Shown here: positions 42,729 through 51,738 of the stretch, in pieces
How the letters are laid out: each line of letters starts with the position of its first letter
Numbering within the stretch: the first letter of the stretch is position 1
Source: Myxococcota bacterium
GTDB lineage: Bacteria; Myxococcota_C; UBA6777
Reading direction: 5' to 3'
NCBI GenBank assembly: GCA_023150835.1
Contig: JAKLKB010000112.1
Coordinates: 1-59,005, forward strand
Length of the DNA: 59,005 bases
Translations under genes and position numbers: made by a program
Notes under the pieces: model-generated
The model's database searches: none
The model's input: only the letters and a program-made list of their open reading frames with translations
Told to the model about the DNA's origin: nothing

Positions 42729-43103
42729 TTACCAACGATCGCGATCGCGACCGCCACCACCACCGTAGCCACCACCACCGCCGCCACCGTAGCCGCCACC
42801 GCCGCCACGACGATTGCCACCGCCGCCACCGCCACCGCCGCCACCGGAACGGGGGGGACGCTCGCGGGCTTCGTTGACGGTGATTTGACGGCCATCCAAT
42901 TGAGTGCCGTTGAGGCCGTCGATGGCCTTCATGGCATCGTCATCATTGGCGAAAGTCACAAAGCCAAAGCCACGGGAACGACCGGTTTCACGATCGGTAA
43001 TGACTTTCACTTCGTCGACTTGGCCGTATTCTTGGAAAGAGGCGAAGAGAGTGTCTTCGTTGGTTCCCCAGCTCAAACCACCGACATAGAGTTTTTTGGA
43101 CAT
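42729..43103 (-). CDS. Glycine-rich RRM RNA-binding protein
   Basis: 124 residues. One RNA recognition motif (1-80) has RNP2 KLYVGGL and RNP1 RGFGFVTF. It is followed by a Gly/Arg/Tyr-rich tail (GGGGGYGGGG, GRDRDRW). This is the layout of small cold-induced RNA-binding proteins of cyanobacteria and many deltaproteobacteria, thought to act as RNA chaperones. AAGGAG lies ten bases before the ATG. The 270-base upstream spacer (43104-43376) includes a longish leader that may matter for cold regulation, though nothing definite can be seen. Confidence 0.95.
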   Translation of the reverse strand: MSKKLYVGGLSWGTNEDTLFASFQEYGQVDEVKVITDRETGRSRGFGFVTFANDDDAMKAIDGLNGTQLDGRQITVNEARERPPRSGGGGGGGGGGNRRGGGGGYGGGGGGGYGGGGGRDRDRW

Positions 43104-43376
43104 GGATACGAGACTCCTTACTTAGGCATTGCGTCGAGAATCTTTGTTCTAACGAGAGAGCAATGCAGATCCTGAAAAATCACAAACCAAGAAACGTAGT
43201 GCTAAGCGGGGCTCTCGTAGAAACATCAGAAACCATTCTAGAAAGAAGCTCGCATCAGACATCAGGGTATCTTTGGGGTTTGTGCCTGTGACCAAAACTT
43301 GATCACGGTTAAGGCATATAACACAGAAAGATCACAAGCGCAATGCTTTTCTTTGAAGTTGTTGTGATCGTGGGGT

Positions 43377-45194
43377 ATGAGTGGAGAAGCAAGGGTGAAG
43401 GAGATCGGCGAGCGCGTCAAGGAACAGAAAGGGGCAAAAAGGGTGCGAAGAAAGCTAGACAAACAACAAGTTGCGGAGATCTTTGCGGAGTGCGCGATGT
43501 TGTTGGAACTCAAGGGCGAGAATCCTTTTCGGATCCGATCTTTTGTGAACACAGCGCGCCAGTTGCGGGCGTTGGAGGGTGATGTGGGGGAGATGCTCGC
43601 GACGGGAGAGATCGCGCAGGTGAGCGGGATCGGAAAGGGGACGATCGAACGGTTGGAGGAGATCGCCAAAACAGGTACGTTGGCGGAGTATGAGGCATTA
43701 AAGCAAGCGTTTCCAGCGGGCCTTTTGGAGATGTTGAAGGTGCCGGGGTTGGGATCCAAAAAAGTGCGGGCGTTGTACGAGCGTTTGCAGATCAGCAGTT
43801 TGGGGGAATTGGAGTATGCTTGTCGAGAGAATCGTTTGTTGGCTTTGGAGGGATTTGGCGTAAAGACCCAAGAAAATATCTTAAAAGGGATCGATCACGT
43901 CAAGCGGTTTCAAGGCCGATTTTTGGTGAGTGTAGCGCGGCGTGTGGCGGAGCGTTTTTTGTTGGAGTTGCGCGGGTTGGTCGAAGTGGAGAGGGCGGAA
44001 GTTGCGGGGAGTTTGCGGCGTTGGAAAGAGACTGTCAAGGATGTGGATCTGGTGGTGGCGACTTGTGAGGCTACGAAAGTGATGGACTGGTTTGTGGGGC
44101 ATGAGTGGGTGGCCTCGGTGGTGGGGCATGGTCCGACCAAATCAAGTGTGGTGTTGGGCAATGGATTACAAGTGGATCTGCGGGCGGTTTCGCGAGAGCA
44201 ATACCCGTATGCGTTGATGCACTTTACGGGGAGCAAAGAACACAACACCGTGATGCGCGGAAGGGCGAAGGATCGGGGGATGAAGCTGAATGAGTACGGC
44301 CTGTTTCGGGGGGAAGAATTGGTGAGATGCGAAGACGAAGCGGCGATCTATCGTGCGTTGGATCTGTATGAGATCCCGCCGGAGATGCGAGAGGATCAGG
44401 GAGAGTTTGAGCGGGCTGTGGAGCCGTTGGCGACGTTGGTCACGCGGGAGTCGTTGCGTGGGGTGTTTCACGCGCATACTACAGAAAGCGATGGATCGGC
44501 GCGTTTGGAGGAGATGGCGGAGGCTTGTCGAGCCCGAGGTTGGTCTTACTTGGGAATAAGCGATCACAGCCAAAGTGCGCACTATGCGAATGGATTGACG
44601 GTGGAGCGCGTCTTGCGCCAACACGAAGAAGTGGAGGCGTTGAACCAGAAGTGGTCCGATTTTGTGATCTTGAAGGGGATCGAGTCGGATATCTTGGTGG
44701 ATGGGTCGTTGGATTATGGGGAGGATATCTTGGCGCGTTTCGATTTTGTGATCGCATCGGTACATAGCCATTTCAAGATGACAGAAGAGGCGATGACGGC
44801 TCGGATCATCAAAGCGATCGAGCATCCTGCCACAACGATGTTGGGCCATCCAACGGGGCGTTTGTTGTTGTCTCGTGAAGGCTACCCGTTGGAGATGACC
44901 CAGATCATCGACGCAGCGATCGCGCATGGTGTGATCATCGAGATGAACGCCAATCCTTATCGTTTGGATATCGATTGGCGATTTTTAGCGAAGGCGTGCG
45001 CACGTGGGTTGTTGGTAAGTATCAACCCAGATGCCCATAGCATCGAAGGTTTAGAGGATGTTGTATTTGGTGTAGGCAGCGCAAGGAAGGGGGGGTTGGT
45101 TCCTGCGCAGGTCTTCAATACATGGCCGCGAGAAGAAGTGCAGCGATGGTTGGTTGCGCGAAAAAGGCGCGCAATCGGCGAAGCGGACGCTTGA
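43377..45194 (+). CDS. polX: DNA polymerase/3'-5' exonuclease PolX with PHP domain
   Basis: 605 residues. An N-terminal helix-hairpin-helix 8-kDa-like region (about 25-110: QVSGIGKGTIERLEEI, KVPGLGSKKVRALYERL) precedes the family X polymerase palm, with carboxylates in VKDVDLVVAT and GLQVDLRAV. The C-terminal PHP phosphoesterase domain starts at about residue 360 (GVFHAHTTESDGS, ISDHSQSAHY, GIESDIL, ASVHSHF, GHPTGRL, INPDAHS) and carries the metal-binding His/Asp set of an active 3'-5' exonuclease. It works in base-excision and gap repair. The ribosome binding site is weak. Coding-strand composition is strongly G/T-rich. Confidence 0.93.
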   Translation: MSGEARVKEIGERVKEQKGAKRVRRKLDKQQVAEIFAECAMLLELKGENPFRIRSFVNTARQLRALEGDVGEMLATGEIAQVSGIGKGTIERLEEIAKTGTLAEYEALKQAFPAGLLEMLKVPGLGSKKVRALYERLQISSLGELEYACRENRLLALEGFGVKTQENILKGIDHVKRFQGRFLVSVARRVAERFLLELRGLVEVERAEVAGSLRRWKETVKDVDLVVATCEATKVMDWFVGHEWVASVVGHGPTKSSVVLGNGLQVDLRAVSREQYPYALMHFTGSKEHNTVMRGRAKDRGMKLNEYGLFRGEELVRCEDEAAIYRALDLYEIPPEMREDQGEFERAVEPLATLVTRESLRGVFHAHTTESDGSARLEEMAEACRARGWSYLGISDHSQSAHYANGLTVERVLRQHEEVEALNQKWSDFVILKGIESDILVDGSLDYGEDILARFDFVIASVHSHFKMTEEAMTARIIKAIEHPATTMLGHPTGRLLLSREGYPLEMTQIIDAAIAHGVIIEMNANPYRLDIDWRFLAKACARGLLVSINPDAHSIEGLEDVVFGVGSARKGGLVPAQVFNTWPREEVQRWLVARKRRAIGEADA

Positions 45195-45267
45195 GGCGGA
45201 TGGGCGGGATGTTGGGTTGGTTGGGGGAGTGGGTGCGTTGAGCGGATGTTTGAGGCGGATGGACGGG

Positions 45268-45385
45268 TGATGCGAGATCCGCCCGTTGCGTGATCGTAAA
45301 ACGTAGGGGCAGACAGGTGTGGCTGCCCAACAATCGGGCGTCTACACACTATCCTACGGGAACACATCACTCGGATATCGTATGA
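45268..45385. repeat. Dispersed repeat family A, copy 7
   Basis: A well-preserved copy: TGATGCGAGATCCGCCCG at the left, core GGGGCAGACAGGTGTGGCTG then CCC, GGGCGTCTACACACTATCC, and CACTCGGATATCGTATGA at the right. The two ends are imperfect inverted repeats (TGATGCGAGATCCG against TCATACGATATCCG). The right end stops one base before the stop codon of the vault-like gene. Confidence 0.8.
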
Positions 45386-45386
45386 T

Positions 45387-47123
45387 TTAGCTGTGGGTGT
45401 TGCTGTTGACGTGGATGTGAGGGGACAGCGAATCATTTTGGTTGCGCAGTTCGATCACTTGATCGGCGCGTCCTTGGGTGAGGTAGGCGGTGAGATCCAC
45501 GCCAGCTTCTTTGAGTTTGGCGAGGTAGGCGACGTGTTGTTCGTACTGTCGGCGTTGGGCTTCTTGTTGTTGGAGGGTGTCTTGTTCGCGCTGTTGGCGT
45601 TCGCTTTCGTGTTGTTCTTGGAGGAGTTGGAGCTGTTGTTGGTGTTGTTTTTGTTGGATCGAGAGGTTGTGTTCTTCGCGCTTTTGTTGGAGTTCGAGAT
45701 CGTGCTGGTGCTGGTTGCGTTGTTGGAGTCGAGCGTTGGTGTTGCGTTCAAAGTCGCGTTTTTGCTTAAAGTCTGCGAGTTCTTGGGCTTGGTTTTCGGT
45801 TTCGCGTTCGAGTTTAAGTCGTGTGCGGGCTTCGATCGCTTGTTCGTGCATGGCTTGTAGCGCGAGGGTGGTGGAATAGCCGCGATAGACGATCTTGCGG
45901 ATGCGATAGCCGACTTGTTCGGCTCGATCGTTGAGTTGGCTGTAGCTTTCGAGTTGGTTGAGCAGTTCTGTGCGGGCTTTGAAATCCTCGAAGCTGTAGC
46001 GGCCAACGAGATCGATCACATCAGAAGAAGTCGCATTGATGAAATCGCCGATCGGATCGTGGGTTTCATCAAGCATCTTTTCGACGTTGATCATCTCAAA
46101 GAACAACATCAGTTTGATGGTCAACACAACATCATCGGCAGTTCGGACATCTTCGACGTCATGGTACATCTGATCGGGCATCAACCAGAGTTTTTGGAAC
46201 GTGAGTGCCCCGGGATATTTTTTGTAATCCGCTCCACGCGAGCCGTGCCAACTGAAGGTGTGGAGCCATTCACCGGGCTTGGGGACAAAAGAGGCCGGAC
46301 CCGTCACGATACGGCGCTTGACTTGGTTGATATCGCCGCTGAGATCCGAAGCGTACACCACGATGGCTTCTTTGGCGGCGATCTGAAGGGCCTCTTCTTT
46401 TTCGATGTTGGCGTGGATGCGGGGATCAAACCAGACCTTGACGGGACCGGCGATGTGTTCTTGCGAGCCGTCGCGTTTGCGAACGATCAAAAACTCTCCC
46501 GGATAGGCGGTGTATTGGGAAAGAACTTGGGTTTTCTTGCCCCACGACCAGACGCGCTGTGGACCGTCGATCAGCTCGCCGCGTCCGTTTTTGTCGGTAA
46601 GAAGAACGCGTTGTCCTTCGGGGATGGTATGAAAAAAAAGACCCATCTCGACCTCCATACGGTGGCTAAGGGCTGTGTTGTTGGATTTGGGAGCAGGAGG
46701 GAGGTGTCGTCCTGTATGCGGATCGATCGCGATATGCCGTCCTCCAGCGTTGTTTGCAAAAGGGGCGTCGTGTTGGCCTGCGGGAGCTGCGCGGAGATTG
46801 GGGAGGGCTTGGATGCCCACACGTGTCTGGTGGGCGCTTGCGTAATCGTAGCTCTCGTTTTCTTGGTTGAGGCGTTGGATCGCCGCGTATTCGTCCGCAC
46901 GCATCTGTTCAAACGGATTGGCCGCGCTCAACGACTGGACGCCGACAAGGGTATTGGGGCGGCGGGGAGCATTGTAGACGGCTTGTTGCGCTTGCATGAA
47001 ACCGTCTTCGTTGTAGGCGTTGTCGTTCCCGATGTTGCTTGTGAGGCTGCTTGAGGCGTGAGAAAGCGAATCGACAGCTTCTTGGAGGGCGCCTGCTTTT
47101 TTTAGCATGCGGTATTTGTTCAT
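45387..47123 (-). CDS. Major-vault-protein/SPFH-like coiled-coil protein
   Basis: 578 residues, no signal peptide or membrane span. Residues 1-155 look disordered. Residues about 160-292 hold three beta-type repeats built around GP: RGELIDGPQRVWSW, QEHIAGPVKVWFDP and RRIVTGPASFVPKPGEW. The last fits the GPxxxxPxPGE pattern of major vault protein repeats. Residues about 300-430 (LWLMPDQMYHDVEDVRTADD, LMLFFEMINVEKML, YSFEDFKARTELLNQL) resemble the MVP shoulder/SPFH domain. A long Gln/Glu/Arg coiled coil (428-535) and a C-terminal motif (LKEAGVDLTAYLTQ) follow. Repeats, then shoulder, then coiled-coil cap is the MVP order, in short form. GAGAGG precedes the ATG. Function unknown. Confidence 0.7.
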   Translation of the reverse strand: MNKYRMLKKAGALQEAVDSLSHASSSLTSNIGNDNAYNEDGFMQAQQAVYNAPRRPNTLVGVQSLSAANPFEQMRADEYAAIQRLNQENESYDYASAHQTRVGIQALPNLRAAPAGQHDAPFANNAGGRHIAIDPHTGRHLPPAPKSNNTALSHRMEVEMGLFFHTIPEGQRVLLTDKNGRGELIDGPQRVWSWGKKTQVLSQYTAYPGEFLIVRKRDGSQEHIAGPVKVWFDPRIHANIEKEEALQIAAKEAIVVYASDLSGDINQVKRRIVTGPASFVPKPGEWLHTFSWHGSRGADYKKYPGALTFQKLWLMPDQMYHDVEDVRTADDVVLTIKLMLFFEMINVEKMLDETHDPIGDFINATSSDVIDLVGRYSFEDFKARTELLNQLESYSQLNDRAEQVGYRIRKIVYRGYSTTLALQAMHEQAIEARTRLKLERETENQAQELADFKQKRDFERNTNARLQQRNQHQHDLELQQKREEHNLSIQQKQHQQQLQLLQEQHESERQQREQDTLQQQEAQRRQYEQHVAYLAKLKEAGVDLTAYLTQGRADQVIELRNQNDSLSPHIHVNSNTHS

Positions 47124-47316
47124 GTTGGCCTCTCTACGGCTTGCCTTCTCGTGGGAAAGGGGTATGATTCGGGCTTCTTTGTGTCGAAAGGATCGACGTT
47201 TGTTGATGGATGCCTAGGGCCGTTGGGTTCTGGGAGCCATACAAAACCGAGGGTTGGAGAAGATCGTGTTGTTGCACCATCGGGCGCAGGTTTGTCAAGT
47301 GGAGGCTGTTTGGGGG

Positions 47317-48816
47317 TTGGTTTGTGTCCAACGAAAGCGCGTGTTTTGGTGGGGTTTGTTGTGTGTGTGTGTGTGGTTGGGGTTCGAGGGCAGTAGCGCT
47401 GCGTGGGTGTTGCGGGGGATTCAGGCAAGGCCCTCGATCCAAGCCCGTCTACTCGATGGACGCGGCGTTTCAGCGATCTTTCATAAACCACAGACACAAT
47501 TGAAGCTTCGTGTCACCCATGTGACGGGCGAATTTGCTCCGAGCATCTTAGAGATCCAGCCTGTTTCGATGGCGACGCGGTGTTCGCGTTTTCGTTCGGT
47601 GTTGGAACTGCGTTATCGGGGCCAGCGATGGCATTATTTTTCCGAGGCTCCCGCAGCGTTGTTTTTGCGCTTTGGTGGAGAGGGCGGGCTGCATCTGGCA
47701 GGAGAAGGGCAGGTCTGGTTGGCGGGAAGGTCGCCTTTTTGTGGGGATGATCTGTGGGGTGATGTGCCGACTACAGGGATTCCTGTGTGGGCTTTGCGTT
47801 CGGGGTGGTCACGCGGAAAAGCCTTGGCGTTGTGTCGCCTACGCGAGGGGGATCAATGGGCGGAAGGCTGGTCCGATGGAAAGCGTTGTTATGCGACGTT
47901 TGGGTCGGGAAATCCGCCTCTTGTGCAAGGCTCTTTTCAAGTGTTGTTGGTGAGTGCGCGGGATTTTTTTTGGGGGCTTCCGACGCATAAGCCTTACCAA
48001 TTTTTGCGCTACGACAAGAAGGTTGCGAGCCAGATCGGCTCGTTGTGTCGGGCTTCTTGGGGAGGCGGTATGTTTGTGGGTCACCACCAAGGGGGGCGTT
48101 GCTGGTTTGTGGTGAAAAAGCGTGTGCGTTCTGTCGGCGTGTATGAGCAGCTTTGGCCTGCGGGTTTGTATCCGCTTTCCAAACGTGCGGGTGATGCGGG
48201 AACATGGACGAAAAAAGAACAGGCTTTTTTGTTGTATCGGCGCAGGTGGAAGGGGCGGCGTTGGGGATCCTCCCAACAGGTGGGCGAACTGGTCTTGCGC
48301 GATATCCCCGATGCAAAGGGACAAATCGTGCGCTTTTGGGATAGCCTGCGATGGTCCCGAAACGGAGTTCCGCGTAGTGTGGAGAGCGATGCGCGTTGTT
48401 ATGCCGATGCTATCGCGGGAATGCGCAACGCAGCGATCCGTGTGGAAAGCCCCGTAGGCAGGGTGTCTTTTTCTCTACGGCAAGCGCGCAAACGGTTGTG
48501 GATCAAGGCGCGAGGGAAAGAGCACGCCCTACCCGCGCACCATCCGATGATTACGGCATGGGGGCGGTGGCGCGTCTTGGTGCATCTGCCGTTTGAGGTC
48601 GGATCGCACACGATCTTGTCGTATCTGGATCTACGGACGATGCGTGTGGTTCAGCGCTTGTACGCGTATGCAGGGCGCGAGCGGCTGGAGGGGCATGGTC
48701 AGGTTCATCGGATTCAAAGTGCCGAGGGTCGCGAAGTGGTGTGGGTTTCTCGGTCGCGTGTTTTGTTGCGCGTTGAGATGGATGGTGGGGCGCGTGTGAT
48801 GGTGCCTGCTCCTTGA
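47317..48816 (+). CDS. Secreted protein of unknown function with possible DM9-like repeats
   Basis: 499 residues from TTG 47317 (GTGGAGG upstream), giving a basic n-region (QRKR), a hydrophobic core and SSAA cleavage site. The frame is open to 47254. Two Cys-containing segments look alike: ALCRLREGDQWAEGW with DGKRCYATFG, and SLCRASWGGGMFVGH with GGRCWFVV. They recall DM9 (DUF3421) repeats, lectin-like modules that bind mannose in animals. The rest is beta-rich with many Arg/Trp. The match is weak and done by eye. The last codons are part of a 39-bp direct repeat. Confidence 0.6.
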   Translation: MVCVQRKRVFWWGLLCVCVWLGFEGSSAAWVLRGIQARPSIQARLLDGRGVSAIFHKPQTQLKLRVTHVTGEFAPSILEIQPVSMATRCSRFRSVLELRYRGQRWHYFSEAPAALFLRFGGEGGLHLAGEGQVWLAGRSPFCGDDLWGDVPTTGIPVWALRSGWSRGKALALCRLREGDQWAEGWSDGKRCYATFGSGNPPLVQGSFQVLLVSARDFFWGLPTHKPYQFLRYDKKVASQIGSLCRASWGGGMFVGHHQGGRCWFVVKKRVRSVGVYEQLWPAGLYPLSKRAGDAGTWTKKEQAFLLYRRRWKGRRWGSSQQVGELVLRDIPDAKGQIVRFWDSLRWSRNGVPRSVESDARCYADAIAGMRNAAIRVESPVGRVSFSLRQARKRLWIKARGKEHALPAHHPMITAWGRWRVLVHLPFEVGSHTILSYLDLRTMRVVQRLYAYAGRERLEGHGQVHRIQSAEGREVVWVSRSRVLLRVEMDGGARVMVPAP

Positions 48817-48921
48817 GGTGGCAGATGGCTTCTCTCCGATGGGGCTTTCGGTTCCGCCGTCTGTTCGTCGAGAGTGCACATTGCTCCTTGAGGTGGCAGA
48901 AGGCTTCTCTCCGATGGGGCT
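48808..48921. repeat. 39-bp direct repeat at converging gene ends
   Basis: GCTCCTTGAGGTGGCAGATG... occurs at 48808-48846 and again at 48883-48921 with one mismatch, 75 bases apart. The first copy contains the stop of the plus-strand gene at 48816; the second runs into the stop of the minus-strand carboxypeptidase at 48920. It may be a duplication of a gene end. Confidence 0.75.
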
Positions 48922-50848
48922 AGGGCAGCGTCTGCAAGACGCGAACGATCGGGTAGCGGTTGAGATCGCGCTCGTGGTAGGGCGAGCGTTTGTAGAGGTA
49001 CTGTAGCCGTCGAAGAGCATCGGAGGCAAACGCGGGTTCTTTTTGAAGCTTTTCTTGATATTTTTTCTTCAAAAGTGGATCTTTTTCTAAAAGCTGTTGT
49101 GCTGTTTTTTCAAAAAGATAAGGAGAAAAATATTCTTTTTGTTGAAAGATGGTCTGAAAGAATCCCCATCGCAGAAACGAGTCTTGGGCTTCGGGTTCCA
49201 GCATCTCAAGGATGTAGCGGACAAAAGGTTGGCGCGTGGAGACCCAGACATCGCCTTTTTGAGCGAGGTATTCGCGGGTGATCCAGCGCGTTTGAAAGGA
49301 CGTGAGCAACATCCGCCCTTCGTAGGGGCGTGAGGCCCAACGCGGCTGAGAGAAGAAGGCTTGTTGTACGCGGAAGCGTGTGGGCTTTGTGATCCGTGTG
49401 ATCTGGACACGATTGGCTTGCAGCCGTGTGATCACATCGTACCATGCGCGGGGGATCAGATATCCTGTTGGGATATCGATGGTTCGGGCGGGGACGATAT
49501 CGTCGAAAAAGGGGAGAGTGAAGGTGACGGGTTGCGTGCGATCGTATTGGATCCATCGGCCTCCTGATGCGCTCCCTTGTGTGCGTTTGTAGGCATAGCC
49601 CAAAAACTCGACAGGTCGGGACTTTTCCGTTCGCTTCCAATGCAGGACGTAGCGTTTGCTGTACGCGCTTTGTTGATCCGCCAGTATCCGCGCTTTTCGC
49701 AGTGCTTTGGCGTGTTGGTCGGCGTATTCGAGCGTGTGGCGCATCAAGTGATAGGTCGCCATGACGCGAGTGCGAAAGTCTTTGAGCATATGGGCTTCGC
49801 TCAGCAGAGTGATGGTGTTGAACAGTTCGCCGTAGCCTGTGGAAAAGCGCGGCGGTGGAACGCCCCGTAGGATGCCGCTTTTGATCTCGTCACCTTTTTT
49901 GTACATCACATAAGGACAGATCGGATAGCCGAGCGCTTTCATCTGTTTCGCGAGGTAGGGCTTGAGTTCTTGGCCGACCCATCGGCGCAACGGGGCTGCG
50001 ACGTTAGGGAGTTCGGAGATCAGGTAGGTCATGGGGTACTGGTAGTCCGCGCCGTTGGTGGTGTGGTTGTCGATCAGGATGTGGGGCGACCACCGATGAA
50101 AAGCCTTGTAGAAGGAGCGCATATTGGCGGTGTCGGCTTTGGTGAAGTCGCGGTTGAGGTTGTAGCCGCGTGCGTTGGCGCGAAAACCCATGCGTGCGGG
50201 GCCTTCTTGATTCACCCGATTGTAGGGGTGAAAGCGTGCATGGCCGCCCACGTTAAACACAGGGATCGTCACGAAAGTGAGATGGTTGAGTTGTGCGGGA
50301 TCCTTCATCCGAAGCAAGAGATCCCGCACCAACATCTGTGTCGCGTCGATGCCGCAGACTTCGCCTGCATGGATGCCGTTGAGAACAAACAGGATCGCGT
50401 GATCTTTAGGGGGGCGGCGCGCTCGGTGGGCGTCTGGGTGCTTGGAGACCACGACAAGTTCGAGCGGGGTTCCGTGATCGGTTTGGCCGATCTGTTCGAT
50501 GTGGATGTGGGGGCTTGTCTGCGCAAGTCTCCGATAATAGGGCATCACAGACGAAGGATGAACGCTTTCCCAAAACCGCGTCTGTTCGGCGTGTGTGACG
50601 AAGATCGCGGGACGTGTGGTGGGAAGACTTCGGAGCGTCGGGGCGTTTGTGTGCAGCGGAACGGCTTGATGAGGGACGCTCAGCAAGGGCCTTGAGGTCG
50701 GAGAAAGGCGAGAGATCGTGCGTTTTGGAGGACGTTTGTCAACGGCGGCAGGCGGAGCGTTCGTCAAGTCGGGCGGATGTGTAGGGGGAGCCGCTTGGAT
50801 CGCCGATATATCGAGTCTTCCCAACAGAAGCCCCATGATCACCGCCAA
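48920..50848 (-). CDS. M14-family zinc carboxypeptidase, exported
   Basis: About 642 residues from TTG 50848; the true start is uncertain. The frame is open to 51112 but there runs through a degenerate family A repeat, and no good ribosome binding site was found. A hydrophobic leader (AVIMGLLLGRLDISAIQAAP) suggests export. The peptidase domain shows the zinc motif NGIHAGEVCGID (HxxE), the substrate-Arg segment ARGYNLNRDFTKAD, the third zinc ligand in LIDNHTTNGADYQ, and the general base Glu in ITLLSEAH. About 300 residues follow without known domains. It removes C-terminal residues from peptides, possibly cell-wall peptides. Confidence 0.85.
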   Translation of the reverse strand: MAVIMGLLLGRLDISAIQAAPPTHPPDLTNAPPAAVDKRPPKRTISRLSPTSRPLLSVPHQAVPLHTNAPTLRSLPTTRPAIFVTHAEQTRFWESVHPSSVMPYYRRLAQTSPHIHIEQIGQTDHGTPLELVVVSKHPDAHRARRPPKDHAILFVLNGIHAGEVCGIDATQMLVRDLLLRMKDPAQLNHLTFVTIPVFNVGGHARFHPYNRVNQEGPARMGFRANARGYNLNRDFTKADTANMRSFYKAFHRWSPHILIDNHTTNGADYQYPMTYLISELPNVAAPLRRWVGQELKPYLAKQMKALGYPICPYVMYKKGDEIKSGILRGVPPPRFSTGYGELFNTITLLSEAHMLKDFRTRVMATYHLMRHTLEYADQHAKALRKARILADQQSAYSKRYVLHWKRTEKSRPVEFLGYAYKRTQGSASGGRWIQYDRTQPVTFTLPFFDDIVPARTIDIPTGYLIPRAWYDVITRLQANRVQITRITKPTRFRVQQAFFSQPRWASRPYEGRMLLTSFQTRWITREYLAQKGDVWVSTRQPFVRYILEMLEPEAQDSFLRWGFFQTIFQQKEYFSPYLFEKTAQQLLEKDPLLKKKYQEKLQKEPAFASDALRRLQYLYKRSPYHERDLNRYPIVRVLQTLP

Positions 50849-51738
50849 TGCGACGCGAAAAAGTTTCGGATGCGGCGTCGTCCATGATCCGAGAGCGGTG
50901 CGCTCAAAACGCCCGTGCGATCGGCTGTCATCGCCCTTTTCTTGGGCAGCTACCGAGGGCTGATCCCGGATGTTTGATAACACACTTGGCGGATATCGTA
51001 TAAGGCTTTTGCAATGTTGCGCAGAGAATAGAAGGGGAGTTGTTGATCGTTCCAAGGTTACGTCGGGAGAAAAAAGGCATCGCATACATAAGACTCCATC
51101 AGGAAAAAACATATTGACTTTGTGCGGGATCTTGTTCGTCTTTGGGGCTTCTCGGTGAGCGTTCCTGTGCTGCGTTGCGAAAGGCTGTCTTTGTTGAAAA
51201 AAGCAATCCTGTGATGCGGTTTTTTACATCAAATCCATCCGATCCAAGCCAAACAAAAAACGCGGATATCCCAAGGGCGATCCGCTGACGCACGTCCTAT
51301 CCAGCGTCTGGACGCGCTGAGACAGGTCTCTCGGCCTTGACCTTGTTGCGCGATGCGTTAGCTTTGCTTGCCTTTTGGGTCGCTGAGGTGTGGGGTGCGT
51401 GCGGCCTTTGTTGGCTCGGCGGTCCAAGGGTCTGTGCGGCCTTTGCTGCTTTGGCGGTTCAAGGGTCTGTGCGGCCTTTGTTGGCTCGGTGGTTCGAGGA
51501 TGCGAAGTGTCTCGCAAAGCCCAAACAAACGTCTCCTTTGCACAAACCTGCACAAAAGGCATACGCTTTGCTAACGCCCGCCGCCCCAGTATCCCGCACG
51601 TCGCCTCAAAAGGCAACGCGCTTTTGTCGCTCTCGCGTTGCTTTCTTTGCACCGATCAACACGGTGCTTCCTTTGTTCGGCTTGTTTCGTACGCAGCATA
51701 ACAGAGGATCGAGAAGGCGCGGTTGAAAGGAGTTTTCT
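50849..51738. other. Repeat-containing intergenic region
   Basis: About 890 bases between divergent genes. It holds a degenerate family A copy at about 50930-51003 (CTTGGGCAGCTACCGAGGGC, CTTGGCGGATATCGT) and a 35-bp tandem array at 51401-51505. Several overlapping open frames are driven by the tandem repeats and were not accepted. The promoter for the 51739 gene is expected near its right end but was not identified. Confidence 0.5.
51401..51505. repeat. 35-bp tandem repeat, three copies
   Basis: The unit beginning GCGGCCTTTGTTGGCTCGGC starts at 51401, 51436 and 51471, exactly 35 bases apart, with a few substitutions (CTGCTTTGG in the second). The unit length equals that of the unrelated array near 35.9 kb. 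Confidence 0.75.

Noticed and set aside
45915-47054. 379-codon plus-strand open frame opposite the vault-like gene
   Set aside because: Antisense shadow; no ribosome binding site and no domain.
50849-51112. N-terminal extension of the M14 carboxypeptidase
   Set aside because: The open frame passes through a degenerate family A repeat and lacks a ribosome binding site; export signal residues begin near 50848.
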